A stretch of 64,000 bases of DNA, taken from the NCBI GenBank assembly GCA_037349315.1, contig JBAIAC010000006.1, positions 52,820,501-52,884,500 on the forward strand, written 5' to 3'. The notes beneath the pieces are model-generated. The model saw only the letters and a list, made by a program, of their open reading frames with translations, was not told where the DNA came from and ran no database searches. Position 1 is the stretch's first letter. Every line of letters starts with the position of its first letter. The stretch comes from Chelydra serpentina (taxonomy: Eukaryota > Chordata > Testudines > Chelydridae). This document shows positions 1 through 14,545 of this stretch, piece after piece. The translations under genes were made by a program, and so were the position numbers.

Positions 1-520
1 ATTTACTTAGTAACTGAAGCACTCCTCGTTGGCAGACTAATGGGAGGTGAGAGCTAACACTCCCTTAACAACAGTGGGGAAAAATCTAAGGGATGAGAAT
101 GGATGCTACAATCTCAAGATCACATGGTTTGACATTTGGCTTTCTAATATATGTTTTATAAATATATACACAAAAAGGTGAGTTACTTGAAAATGTCTGG
201 ACAGAATTGCAGTAAACTCTTCTTTCTCTGACTTCTCCAGAGGAAGGCAGGGGATCAGGATTTAAATGATAAAACTGACAAAAAAATGTCTCATAGGGAA
301 GTTTCTTCTCAATGTATCTAACACTGAATGCAAATGCATTCCAGTTTTACATTACTGAGTTCTTGCAAGGTCCCCATAGCATGCACACTGGAGGAGCCCT
401 AAGGCCCTGTTACAGTCGTTAAGATTATTTTTATCTTTCTCTGTAACAAAGCTTCCCAATAGCATAAATCATTCTGTTACCGTTTTTAGTAATATGGTTT
501 CTGTGTGTTTGTTCTTTCAT
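1..520. other. Unique AT-rich sequence, nothing recognised
   Basis: I see no coding frame of useful length, no terminal repeats and no known repeat motif in this stretch. It is AT-rich flank of the repeat that follows. Confidence 0.5.
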
Positions 521-1778
521 ATACAGAAATTTAAAGTCATCCTGGTTAACATTGTTTCGTTGTTACATTGCTGATCAATTAGAGACGTTTAAAGTTGCGC
601 AATGCTCCCTTATAACGTTGTTTAGCCACCGCCTGCTTTATCTACTGCTTGCAGGAAGAGCAGCCCGTTGGAGCTAGCTGGTGGGGGCTTGGAACCAGGG
701 TGGACCAGCAGCCACCCTATATATGGCCGACTTTAGGAAGTGCGGGGCCCGATTCGAACAGTTTAGACAGGGCCCCGGCAGGGAAAGGGGACAAGCTGCT
801 GCCGATTTGCCGCCACGGCCGGCGGAACAAAGAAGCTGCTGCTGAATTGGCACCGTGGAAACACTACCGCCCCTCTGTAACTGCCACCCCATTTCTCTTC
901 TTTGGGGTGTGGGGCCCGATTCGGGGGAATCGGTGGAATCGGCCTAAAGCTGGCCCTCCCGCTATCAGCTTCCCATTCCCCTAAGTTCCCTGTGCAGCAG
1001 CCGCCCAGCAGGCTATCAATTGCTGGCAGTTCAGCTGCCCCTCCCCACACTGCCATGTGCTGCTCCTGCCCTGGAGCTGCTCCCCGAGCTTCCTGCTTGC
1101 TGTGCAAGGCGGGGGGAGGGGGAGGGGAAGAGCGGGCCTAATGTCAGGGTGTTCCCCTGCTCCTGCACCCCGCTTACCCCCTCTTCCATAGAGCAGGGAG
1201 GGGACACGACAGGGCTCAGGACAGAGGGAGCTTCCTGGCAGCAGCTTCTGTCTCAATGTGCTGATCTACTTAAAAAGGCAGTGTACTTAGAGTGGGGCCA
1301 GAGTACTTAAAGGGGCAATGAGCATCTCTCTCTCACACACGGTGTGTGTCTCTGTCTCTGTCTGCCATGCTGTCTCCCCTCCCTCCATTCATGCTGCCTT
1401 GTAGAGAGTAAGGCTACATTAACAACAATGGATTAAACCTTGAGGGCTCAGCTGATTGCTAGTTCATCATTTAGCAGTAAGGCATTCCCTGGGAAATATC
1501 CCACCCTCTGACTTCTCCACCTCATCCAAGCTTCACAATCACCATCGCTGTGTACCAGTATTAAATTGTTTGTTTAAAACTTATACTCTGTGTGTGTGTG
1601 TATATATATATATATATAGTGTTTTGCCTGGTGAAAAAAATTTCCCTGGAACCTAACACCCCCCCCCCCATTTACATTAATTCTTATGGGGAAATTGGAT
1701 TCACTTAACATTGTTTCGCTTAAAGTCGCATTTTTCAGGAACATAACTACAACGTTAAGCAAAGAGTTACTGTATTGT
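521..1778. repeat. Unclassified GC-rich interspersed repeat
   Basis: A GC-rich block lies in AT-rich surroundings with sharp composition change on both sides. Both ends carry related text: TTAACATTGTTTCG occurs near 548 at the left and CTTAACATTGTTTCGCTTAAAG near 1705 at the right, in the same orientation. The right edge reads as a terminus ending GAGTTACTGTA. The interior holds runs of CT and GT (about 1328-1352) and a (TG)n/(TA)n microsatellite at about 1589-1618. I recognise the style as a common turtle repeat but cannot assign a superfamily. Short open frames on both strands inside it look like GC-rich chance frames. The left end may be truncated, because I do not see the matching terminus. 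Confidence 0.5.
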
Positions 1779-3244
1779 ATAATTTTGGATCATATAAACA
1801 GGGTCAATAAACACAATAACTATCATTCTGTTTGACTGCATCACATTTACAAGTATACAGTGTCCATTCAGAACATCTCTGAGACACATGACTCACAAGA
1901 AACTAATCCATTAGCTGACCACGTAGGACGTAGGAGCCTCGGGAAGCCAGATTGTCATTTCAATACGAAGTCAGAAGACTGTCCCAGAGCGGTATCCTCC
2001 AAGCTTCAGGCCATTTCAAATAAGTATCCTTGAACTGACAAAGAATAGAGAGGCTGAGAGAACCATCCGTGATGGATCCATTGCAGCTAGAACAGCCAGA
2101 GCAGAAGGTTGTGATATTAGCCGTTAGATTTTGCTTAATTAGGCAGATCCAAAGTTTCTCTAAGCAAATTTGGTTCATAAAGATGTTAATTTGTTTTTGC
2201 ACAATAAAAAAAATTATAAAAAATATTATATTAAAAAGCAGCCCAATTGCTTTTTTCCCCCTGGAATCTTGGCAGCACTATTTTAAGCAGCACTGCATTT
2301 TCTTTAAGAAAAAGACCCTGAGTAAGCACTAACAGCATGCTAGGGCAGTGTAATTAACAGAAAGAATGGCTTCTGACTCATACCTCCTTTTCACAAAAAT
2401 ATTATGGCAATAACTAGAACTTGCCACATTACAATTATTACATGGAAGGAAAGTTCAATATAAAAAAATATATTCAATTATAATTATTGTAAGACCGAGA
2501 TCTTGTGGATAAAATTCTGTTTAAACTATATATCCTCAGTGTCCTATGAATCCCAGTAATCCATATCTCTAGCTTTATAGTGCATATGCATGTATATACT
2601 AAGTGACAATCTTGCTGAGTACTTAAGCTTGATGGGGGAGGAAGAGCAGGAAAGGAAGAAGGAGGATTGGCAGGGTTCATAGTGCCCACTGGAATGGCAG
2701 GAAAGCCATCAAATGAACTGTTGCAGAGTTAACATCACCAGCAACTCCGTTCCTTGATTTTTGTACATTTTGGCAATTTCCTTCTGAACCCCAGACCTAG
2801 TTCATGCATACTGCAGGGAACATGTGACTGTTGAGAATTCTAATCCTGTACAGGATTACATTGAGTAAATCAGAACTGGTGAATTTCCCAAACATGAAAA
2901 GCCTTTTGTGGTCTCTTCTTTTCTTAGTCATCTCTTTAGTTGTGCCCACTAAGATTTCACTGAACTTTATCATCATTACTTTAGCATTCCATGAATCTGG
3001 AAATCTACATGTAACACTGGAAGAAAAGGATTAATCAGTAACTGGCCATGGAATAAGGGCTCAGCATATTGGATGCTAGTCACATGAATTAAGTGCTGAG
3101 AAGAGAGAGAGAGACTACAGAAAGGGGGCTTCTTCATTCACATCAAGAATGAAAAGCCTTCCATAGAACTAGTGACATTTTTCTCCCAGCACCTGGGGAT
3201 TATGTTAAATTAAACTAGTGTCACCTGACTTGACTGAAGTTTCT
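1779..3244. other. Unique AT-rich sequence
   Basis: No recognisable gene or repeat. Short open frames of 60-90 codons have no motif and no splice context I can support. Confidence 0.45.
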
Positions 3245-3510
3245 AAGGGCTAGTCTACACTTACCGGATAGATCGGAGGTGTCGGATCAATCTTCTGGGT
3301 TCGATTTATTGCGTCTTGTCTAGACGCGATAAATCGAACCAGGAAGTGCTCCCCCGTCGACGCTGGTAATCCAGCTCGACGCAAGGAGTAAGCGCCGTCG
3401 ACGGGGGAGCCTGCGCGCCGCGTGTGGACCGCAGGTAAGTTCGAACTAAGATACTTCGACTTCGTTGCGTATCTTAGTTCGACATGGGGGGTTAGTGTAG
3501 ACCAGCCCTT
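3245..3510. mobile_element. Palindromic non-autonomous DNA element with three internal hairpins
   Basis: Termini AAGGGCTAGTCTACACT and AGTGTAGACCAGCCCTT are inverted repeats with 16 of 17 positions matching. Inside are three further inverted repeats: 3298-3316 with 3322-3340 (18 of 19), 3350-3362 with 3396-3408 (perfect 13 bp), and 3441-3454 with 3469-3482 (perfect 14 bp). It is CpG-rich against an AT-rich background, a sign of recent insertion. No convincing target duplication is visible. Related copies lie at 63073-63375 and more distantly at 51092-51362. It is a MITE in structure; the superfamily is not established. Confidence 0.75.
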
Positions 3511-6895
<3,385 letters not shown>

Positions 6896-7551
6896 TGTGA
6901 CAGACCCAGACAAGTGGGATACAGAAATCTCATAGAAGGCAAATATACTGGCCATTGAATTAATAGTTTTCTGTTCCCTGAGTGACCAGAGCAGGGGCTG
7001 CACTAGAACAAGCAGGAACTTTCTGGAACCAATTTAAGGCAGGCAGGCTAATTAGGACACCTGGAGCCAATTAAGAAGAACCTGCTAGAATCAATTAAGA
7101 CAGGCAGGCTAATCAGGGCACCTGGGTTTAAAAAGGAGCGCCCTTCAGTTTGTGGTGTTGCGTGCGAGGAGCTGGGAGCAAGAGGCACACAAGGAGTTGA
7201 GAGTGAGAAGAGTTGAAGGACTGAGGAGTACGAGCATCAGCAACCATTAGGAGGAAGGTCCTGCAGTAAGCATAAAGAATGTGTTGGGCGGAGGCCGTGG
7301 GGAAGTAGCCCAGGGAGTTGTAGCTGTCACGCAGCTGTTACAGGAAACCCTATAGACAACTGCAATCTACAGGGCCCTGGGCTGGAACCCGGAGTAGAGG
7401 GCGGGCCTGGGTTCCCCCCAAACCTCCCAACTCCTGATCAGACACAGGAGGAATTTGACTGTGGGCTCTACCAGAGGGGAAGATCTCTGAGGCGATCAAA
7501 ATCCGCCAATAAGCGCAGGACTCACCAAGGTAGAGGAGGAACTTTGTCACA
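6896..7551 (+). mobile_element. Solo LTR, 656 bp, with 4-bp target duplication
   Basis: The element begins TGTGACAG and ends TTTGTCACA, giving the TG...CA termini of long terminal repeats inside a short inverted repeat (TGTGACA/TGTCACA). It is flanked on both sides by GTAG (6892-6895 and 7552-7555). A TATA-like run GGGTTTAAAAAGG at about 7126 would fit a promoter on the plus strand. No internal retroviral or Gypsy sequence is attached, so it is most simply a solo LTR left by recombination. A second, partial copy in the same orientation lies at 21655-22155. The retroelement class (ERV or Gypsy) cannot be decided from the LTR alone. Confidence 0.75.
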
Positions 7552-8050
7552 GTAGGCAAAACTCATTGCCCTCATTGACAAAAGACTTCAGCTTTTGACC
7601 AATTATTATTTATCATCTCTACAGCTATATCTCTCCTCCCAAGATCCACGAGTTACATCTTCCGTTAGGAACCTGCCTTCTTGAGTGTGGGATTTCCAAA
7701 AGTTCTCAGGTCTAACTCTGCTCTCATTGGCATCCCTTGCTAAGTGTTAGATTGGGACTGGCCCTACAAGAGGATACTGGGGACAAAGAGCCTTAGGTGT
7801 CCTCCCAGGGATCACCCACGATCACAGTGCACAAGTGCTTTGAGCCCACATGGACTCTGAGCCAGGTCCTCAGCTAGTGTAAATCAAAGCAATTCCACTG
7901 ACTACCCCACCTGAGAATCTGGTTCTGTAAGTCTAGTGGTGGCTGTAGGAAGGGAGGAAGCAGCTAAGCATGCATGATCCAGTACAATATCTTACGTTCT
8001 TATTCTCTTTGCTTGACATCTTGTCTGCAGTGGTTCATTAATATATTTTG
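7552..8050. other. Unique sequence
   Basis: Nothing recognisable between the solo LTR and the hAT element. Confidence 0.45.
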
Positions 8051-9642
8051 TAGGGCTGTTGATTAATCGCAGTTAACTCACGCGATTAACTCAAAAAAAT
8101 TAATTGTGATTAAAAAGAGTAATCGCGATTAATCGCAGTTTTAATTGCACTGTTAAACAATAGTGTACCAATTGAAATTTATTACATATTTTGGATGTTT
8201 TTCTACATTTTCATATATATTGTATTCTGTGTTGTAATTGAAATCAGTGTATATTTTTTTTAAAAAAAATATTTGCACTGTAAAAATGATAAACAAAAGA
8301 AATAATATTTTTCAATTCACCTCATACAAGTGCAATCTCTTTGCGGTGAAAGTGCAATTTAGAAATGTAGTTTTTTTTGTTACATAACTGCTCTCAAAAA
8401 CGAAACAATGTAAAACTTCAGATCCTACAAGTCCATTCAGTCCTACTTCTTGTTCAGCCAATTGCTAAGACAAACAACTTTGTTTACATTTACAGGAGAT
8501 AATGCTGCCCTCTTCTTATTTACAATATCACCAGAAAGTAAGAACAGGCATTTGCATGGCACTTTTGGAGCCGGCACTGCAAGGTGTTTATGTCAGAAAT
8601 GCTAAACATTCATATACTCCTTCATGCTTCGGCCACCATTCCAGAGGACATGCTTCCATGCTGATGATGTTCATTAAAAAAATAATGTGTTCATTAAATT
8701 TGTGACTGAACTCCTTGCTGGAGAATTGTATATCCCTTCTTTGTTTTACCTGCATCCTTCCATATATTTCCTGTTATAGCAGTCTCGGATGATGACCCAG
8801 CACGTGTTGTTCATTTTAAGAACACTTTCATTGCAGATTAACAAAACACAAAGAAGGTACCAATGTGAGATTTCTAAATATAACTACAGCACTCGACCCA
8901 AGGTTTAAGAATCTGAAGTGCCTTCCAAAATCTGAGAGGGACGAGGTGTGGAACATGCTTTCAGAAGTCTTAAAAGAGAGACACTCTGATGCGGAAACTA
9001 CAGAACCAGAACTACCAAAAAAGAAAATAAACCTTCTGCTGGTGGCATCTGACTCAGATAATGAAAATGAACATGTGTCGGTCTGCACTGATTTGGATTG
9101 TTATCGAGCAGAATCCGTCATCAGCGTGGACGCATGTCCCCTGGAATGGTGATTGACGCATGAAGGGACATATGAATCTTTAGCACATCTGGCACATAAA
9201 TATTTTGCAACGCCGGCTACACCAGTACCATAAAAACACCTGTTCTCACTTTCAGGTGAAATTGTAAACAAGAAGCGGGCAGCATTATCTCCTGCAAATG
9301 TAAACAAACTTGTTTGTCTGAGCAATTGGCTGAACAAGTAGGACTGAGTGGACTTGCAGGTTCTAAAATTTTACACTGTTTTACTTTTTAATGCAATTTT
9401 TTGTACATAATTGTACATTTTTAAGTTCAACTTTCATGATAAAGAGATTGCACTACAGTACTTGTATTAGGTGAATTGAAAAATACTATTTCTTTTGTTT
9501 ATTTACAGTGCAAATACATGTAATAAAAAATAAATATAAAGTGAGCACTGTACACTTTGTATTCTGTGTTGGAATTGAAATCAATATATTTGAAAATGTA
9601 GACAACTGCCAAAAATATTTAAAGAAATAGTATTTTATTATT
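8051..9642 (+). mobile_element. hAT-type DNA transposon with long inverted arms, right end lost
   Basis: The left end is TAGGGCTGTTGATTAATCGC followed by repeated GATTAA/TTAATCG motifs. The left arm (about 8205-8675) is an imperfect inverted copy of the right arm (about 9121-9640), with shared blocks such as TGTATTCTGTGTT, GCAATCTCTTT, GTTCAGCCAATTGCT and GGAGATAATGCTGCCC. The middle and right arm encode a broken hAT transposase C-terminus on the plus strand. The right arm stops being alignable at about 9642 without the GATTAATCG-type terminus seen at the left, so the right end is deleted. No target duplication can therefore be defined. Confidence 0.8.
8865..9338 (+). pseudogene. hAT transposase C-terminal region, broken by two stops
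   Basis: The frame contains the hAT-typical ALDPRFKNLKCLP near its start, an acidic linker, then the C-terminal dimerisation domain with FSLSGEIVNKKRAALSP and NKLVCLSNWL before a terminal stop at about 9336-9338. TGA at 9150-9152 and TAA at about 9231 interrupt it, so it is not functional. Upstream transposase-like text (for example VSDDDPARVVHF near 8788) lies in another frame, showing further decay. In intact hAT proteins this region supports transposase dimerisation. Identification is by motif only. Confidence 0.8.
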
Positions 9643-10134
9643 ATATCTGTGACTTACATGGTTTGACATTACTAAGTTAATTTTATCCTCCATAGTTGGA
9701 TGATGCAGAATCTATATACAAATCCCTACTGTTACAAGCCCAGGCCATTCTTATCACGTTTTAATTGCATGTTGACTATCCATTGGAGATTACAGCTAGG
9801 AGAGTCTAATGTACAGGTAATATGCTAGAGTTTAAAGATTTAGGAGTCGAGCTGAGTGAATTATTCTTTTTGGGGGTGGGGCGAATAGTTTATTTGCTGA
9901 AAATGCAGTTTTGTTTGATCCAAAACTATTTGCAAATTCATGTCAAATTCACTGAATAGTTTCCACTGTCTGACTGAACCAAAAAGTCAAAATATTTTGG
10001 AAATGTTGAAACAATATTTTCTTTTGACTGACTTGACATTTTTCAGTCTAATTTTAGACAATTACCAAAAGCAAAGGAGGACTGGATTCACAAATAAGGG
10101 GGAGAGAGAGAAGTAGCCTTCCCTTATGATCTTT
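9643..10134. repeat. AT-rich sequence with a palindromic-repeat remnant
   Basis: From about 9845 to 10045 the text (GAGCTGAGTGAATTATTC at the left, fragments of TTTGAATTCACTGAATAG-like sequence inside) resembles the element at 47270-47660, whose end reads as the complement of GAGCTGGGTGAAATTC. Boundaries are uncertain. The rest is unique AT-rich DNA. Confidence 0.3.
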
Positions 10135-10911
10135 AGGCCAGTGCTTAGGAAGCTCATCTGATTTATGGGAGACTCAAGTTCAGTTCCCCTCTCTCCCTGA
10201 AAAGGGATTTGAGCTTGGGTCTCCCACGTTGCAGGAGAGTGTCTAGCCACTGGACCAGGAAATGATTTAGAGACATTTTTCTCAGTCTCTGTTTTTGAAA
10301 CTCTTCAACTTTATATAAAGGTTGAACCACAGGTGCTGACTTGCCAATGTGCAGAGGGGTGCTCGACCCCCGGATCTGATGCAGGCCCTGCTCCCACTCC
10401 ACCCTTCTCACAAGGCCCTACCCCCACCCCGCCCCTTCCTGCCCCCGCTCCATCCCCACACCGCCTTTTCTCACCCCATTCTGCCCCCTCGCCCCGAGTG
10501 TGCCGCATCCTTGCTCCTCTCCACTCCCGCCCCCCCCCCCACCAGAGCCTCCTGCATGCCGCAAAACAGCTGATTGTGACAGCTGGGAAGCATGGGGAGG
10601 GAGGGGGAGGCGCTGATCAGTGGGGCCTGCCCGGTGAGCAGGAGGCACTGCGAGGAGGGTGAAGTTCTCATAAGGGGCTGCTGGGGGGTGCTTAGCACCC
10701 CCCATTTTTTCCCTGTGGGTGCTCCAGCTCCAGACTCAACGCCTATGGATTAAACAGTTTCAAAAGGAGAGACTGAGAAAGTCCCATACCAGAATATCCC
10801 ATAGCCCAGTGGCTAGGGCCCTTCCTTGCAATGTGGGAGATCTAAATTCAAACCCCTCCTCCATATGTAGTAGAGTGGGAACTGAACCTCAGTTTCCTAC
10901 AAGCCCAGAAA
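10135..10911. repeat. Palindromic tRNA-like repeat, split by a hAT insertion
   Basis: Arms on either side of the hAT at 10328-10747 are inverted copies: GAGACATTTTTCTCAGTCTC plus TTTTTGAAACT at the left pairs with AGTTTCAAAAGGAGAGACTGAG at the right. Each arm has a tRNA-like segment. On the plus strand about 10801-10858 reads CAGTGGCTAGGG followed by a B-box-like AAATTCAAACCCC; on the minus strand about 10196-10258 reads CAGTGGCTAG followed by AGCTCAAATCCC. Further complementary tRNA-like text lies at 10865-10911. It looks like a foldback made of SINE-like units. No intact tRNA gene is present. Confidence 0.55.
10328..10747. mobile_element. Non-autonomous hAT element nested in the tRNA-like repeat
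   Basis: Ends CACAGGTGCTGAC and GACTCAACGCCTATG are degenerate inverted repeats of the CATAGGCGC type, like those of the element at 61095-62247. Flanks GGTTGAAC (10320-10327) and GATTAAAC (10748-10755) form an 8-bp duplication with two transition differences, the length expected for hAT. The interior is C-rich (10385-10545) and ends with GGGTGCTTAGCACCCCC. Several open frames across it on both strands reflect the low-complexity C-rich sequence rather than genes. Confidence 0.65.
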
Positions 10912-11045
10912 GTGCCCTAACCACTGTGAACAGAAAAATATATTCTTTGCCCCACTCTGGCTGGGAGGCCTGTGATCTAGAGGGGCTGAGCTTTCCAAAT
11001 TTACCTTTGAAATATTTGCATCAAGAGCCAGTTCTCTAAGGGATA

Positions 11046-11200
11046 TTTCATAGGACTGTGAGTTAGGAAACTTGGGTTCTAGTCTTGGCTCATCCAGTAA
11101 GGTCACTGTATGACCTGGGATAAGTCACTTAATTTCTCTCTTCCTCTGTTTTCTCACTTGAAAGAAAAAAAAAAAGAGGAATGATACTTACTGGAAAACC
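11046..11200 (+). repeat. MIR-type SINE fragment
   Basis: The order GGTTCTAGTCTTGGCTC, then TATGACCTGGGATAAGTCACTTAATTTCT-type text, then CCTCTGTTTTCTCA matches the conserved core and 3' part of MIR. The 5' tRNA-like head is weak. Confidence 0.7.
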
Positions 11201-11397
11201 CATCCATGAAACAAATCAACCTTCAAAAAATCATAAATTAGTCAGGAGGGGGAATAAAATCACCAAAAACCCCTACCCCAAGCAGAGCTCTTACTCCACA
11301 AAGGACAGAGTGCCAGAGACTTAATGAAATCCGCTAAGGCTTTTACATAGAAGGTGCTCAGATACTATGGTGATAGAGAACTGTATAGAGGCCTTAA

Positions 11398-11703
11398 AGG
11401 CATGTCTACCCAGCAATAAAAGACCCGCAGCATGGCTGTGGCTGGCCCAGGTCAGCTGACTTGGGCTTGTGGCGCTCAGGCTGTGGGGATATAACATTGC
11501 AGTATACGCTTAGGGGCTTAGGCTGGAGCCCAGCTCTGAGATCCTACCCACTAGCTGGGTCTCAGACCCGAGGCTCCAACCTGACCCTGGACATCTACAC
11601 TGCTATTTTTAGCTTCACAGCCCATGCCCCTTGAGCCCTAATCAGCTGCCCTAGGCTCTGAAACTTGGTGCCATGGGTTTTTCATTGCAGTATAGACATA
11701 CCC
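11398..11703. mobile_element. Palindromic element with GGCATGTCTAC termini
   Basis: The left end AGGCATGTCTACCCAGCAA pairs with the right end TTGCAGTATAGACATACCC. Inside, CATTGCAGTATACG at 11492 and CATCTACACTGCTATTTTTA at 11591 mark an internal inverted symmetry, and GGCTGGAGCCCAGCTC pairs with GGCTCCAACC-type sequence. No target duplication is evident. I read it as an old non-autonomous DNA element. Confidence 0.6.
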
Positions 11704-12754
11704 TGAGATAGATTATTGTATCCTCCTTTGTAAGGCTTTATGGTATCTATGCATGAAAAGCACTAAAACAGCTAATGGCTTGTGCTGAATCCCCACAACT
11801 CCTATTGCAAACAAGGGATCTGAGAGAACAAACCCCTCTGAAAATCAGCCCCAAAGAAGTAGTACTATTATGGACTATACATATTGATTGCTTAATATTG
11901 GTAAGGAAGATCTTTATGATCTAGTGACAAGTGAATTACTCCCTTCCTATTCATCCTCCATTTTCTCTACTTCTCTTACGTTTCCCATTGCCTTAATTTA
12001 CTATAGCATGGTGAATTTATATTAGGAAACATTCAGCATATCTGGTTGCTTAGTCTGAGTAATATTGAGTTAATATATTTTTTTATCTTCCTGAGGAGAA
12101 GCTCAGCTTTCTCTCAGTTCATACAGTTATAAATTTTTTATCCGTTCTGTCTATAATGAAGACATGAATCAGTAGTTGTTTCTTATTACAAAACAAATAC
12201 ATTTCAATGACAGGGAACAATATTCCATGGAAATGTCTTAAAATAGAAGGACTTATTGCAAAGGAATATTTTCCAGAGTTTAAAATGCATTTAGTTTACA
12301 AAACAAAGTAACATTTCCTGACTATATTGTCTCTCAATTTTCCACGCTAGCAATATAGAGCAAAAAGAGCAACACCACTGCTGTGATTTTAATAACATAA
12401 TATGAGCTTTGAGGATTTCATAAGAAGCACGTTTTGTTGTTCATGCAAATTACAATTTTCAGCTAAACTGTTATCCCCATTTTGTTATGGGGTGCACAAA
12501 AACAGTGCCAAATACGCTGAGACACTTATTCATTTATCTTTCTGTGGCAAAAGTAATGAAGTTCCTGGCTTCCCTCCTGAGCAACCTTCTCTATGTTTGT
12601 GTTTTATAGGATAATCAAAGTAGCAAAATTGTTGCCAATGCAGCAAATACCATGCTTATAGTGTGGTCTTTTTTACATTATTTTGTTTGTAAAATCATGC
12701 AGAGAATGTTCCTATGCTACATACATTTGTTTGTATGTAGCAAAGAAACACAGG
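11704..12754. other. Unique AT-rich sequence
   Basis: No gene or repeat recognised. A 70-codon frame at 12402-12614 has no motif. Confidence 0.45.
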
Positions 12755-13090
12755 TTAGATTAGACCCATCTAGTTCATTATTCTGTCTCTCACAGTGGCC
12801 AGTACCTGATGCTTCAGAGGAAGGTTCAGAAAATCTTGTAGTGGACAGCTCAGAAATAACTTGCCCGCAGGGATTTTTTTTTAAATCTCTGTGATGAGTG
12901 GTAAGCTTCTGCCCTGAAACATGAGGGTTGATATCCTTTCTAAAAAAGGTTTATCCTGCCCAATGTAACTATGAATGTTATCAGTATCCTCATAAATGCT
13001 GACACCTTTTTTGACTCCTGTGAATATCTTAGCCTCAGTTATATCATGTGGCAATGAATTCCACAGATTAATTATGAGTTATAGCCTTAC
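12755..13090 (-). repeat. CR1 LINE 3' end, reverse orientation
   Basis: On the minus strand the left edge reads GAACTAGATGGGTCTAATC and GCATCAGGTACTGGCCACTG. These are divergent forms of CTAGATAGACCTTTGGTCTC and GGCATTGGCCACTGTC at the CR1 3' end at 22275-23040. The right part (ATGTGGCAATGAATTCCACAG) fits an older CR1 3' untranslated region. Strongly decayed and 5' truncated. Confidence 0.6.
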
Positions 13091-14030
13091 TAGTCTCACA
13101 GACACAAAATGCCATATATCAGCTTTATTCCTGACTTAGGGGCATTTGAGTTCACAAGTATCTTTATCTTCATCTTTACCAAACAAAACAGCCCAGCTAA
13201 TTCTGTTCATTTAAATCCTATATCTTGGATATGTAGTCTCTTGGCTTATTGTGAATGGTTGGAGAAAGCAACAGTGCTGATCTATGCACCCCATTTTCTG
13301 AAAGGCTGCACTGTGTTTATTGTGCTTAAAATGGAATCCAGTTATGTGTTCCTTTTCAAGATGAAGCCACTTAATCACAATGCTGTTGGCTTCACTAAAT
13401 TATATTACAAATTTGAATGATTTTTCATTCAAACTGTGGCTTAGTTAAAAGTTTTCTCTGATAAAAGATTTATAGTATGCTGTTTGTCATGAGATGAAAA
13501 ATGATACCAATAGAGAGTAGAATTACTTTCTGGCAGAAAATGTTAAAAATAAATGAAATAGTAAAAATATGTCATGGGTCCCTCTTGCACTAAAAGTTCT
13601 TTGTTTATTCTAGGCATTTTATAACATTGTCAGGTTATCTGGAGGTGCAAAATGTACTAATGCTTTCGTTAAATGGTTCCTAAACTATGGTCTGCAGGTG
13701 ACCAGGGGTCCACAAAGCACTTGTGTGGTGCTTGAAGAGTTGGCTGGTCACATAGTGCTAAGTCTCCTCCTTGTTTCCAGCTGTTAAATCATATTAAAAG
13801 ACACTAGAAATATATTTAAAACTTTTCTAATCTTACCTTCTGATGAAAACAACTGCTCCAGGCATGGTATTTGACTGCTAGCGAGAGGGGACATAGTATA
13901 CATGATCATAAATGAGAGGGGAGGTGCCCACAAAGTAATCTCTTTATTAAAATGTGGCTCGTGTTATAACAAGTGTGAGAAATCTGTTCCAGTCAAACAT
14001 TAGAGGTGATTGGGAATTTTCCAAGTAAAC
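13091..14030. other. Unique sequence
   Basis: A 103-codon frame at 13109-13420 shows no motif, no repeat structure and no sign of splice sites I can defend. I regard it as chance. Confidence 0.4.
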
Positions 14031-14545
14031 AAGATTTAATCAGAAAATGCTGATTTGTCAAACCTGAAATGTTTTGCAGAAACATGTTGGGTTTGACGAA
14101 CTTTCAGTGAACGACAGGCAGGAGTCTGATGGAAACCTACCTGGTTCCAGCTCACTTGGCGGATTGCTGGAGACTCCAGGTACCAGGATCCATGGTTCTG
14201 TGGCACTCCTGCTATGCAGACTGCTCCAGGTCCCTAGGCCTTGTAGGCTCCTTGGCCTGGGGCTGGAAACCCTGGGAGTCCCATTCTGATCAGTTTCATA
14301 GCTGCTAATCAGTGGTGAGCAGCAGTGAAACTGACAAGAATCATGTCAGTTCCAAAAAGCAGCTGCCAGGCATCCCAGGGACTGTATTTCATTGGGAAAT
14401 GCCATGTTTCAGTGTTTCAAAACTGTGTTTCTTCAGAATCTCCAATTCATGGGAAATTTCAAAGAATTTGGTTTCCTTCCAAATCAGACCATAACCAAAT
14501 GCTGAAATCTCAAAATATTCCACATACAGGAAGTTCTGAGTTCAG
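14031..14545. repeat. Possible old palindromic repeat
   Basis: Sequence such as CAAACCTGAAATGTTTTGCAG at the left and GAAATTTCAAAGAATTTGG-type text at the right frames a GC-richer middle with CCAGG/CCTGG motifs. This resembles a decayed foldback element, but clear termini are missing. Confidence 0.3.
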
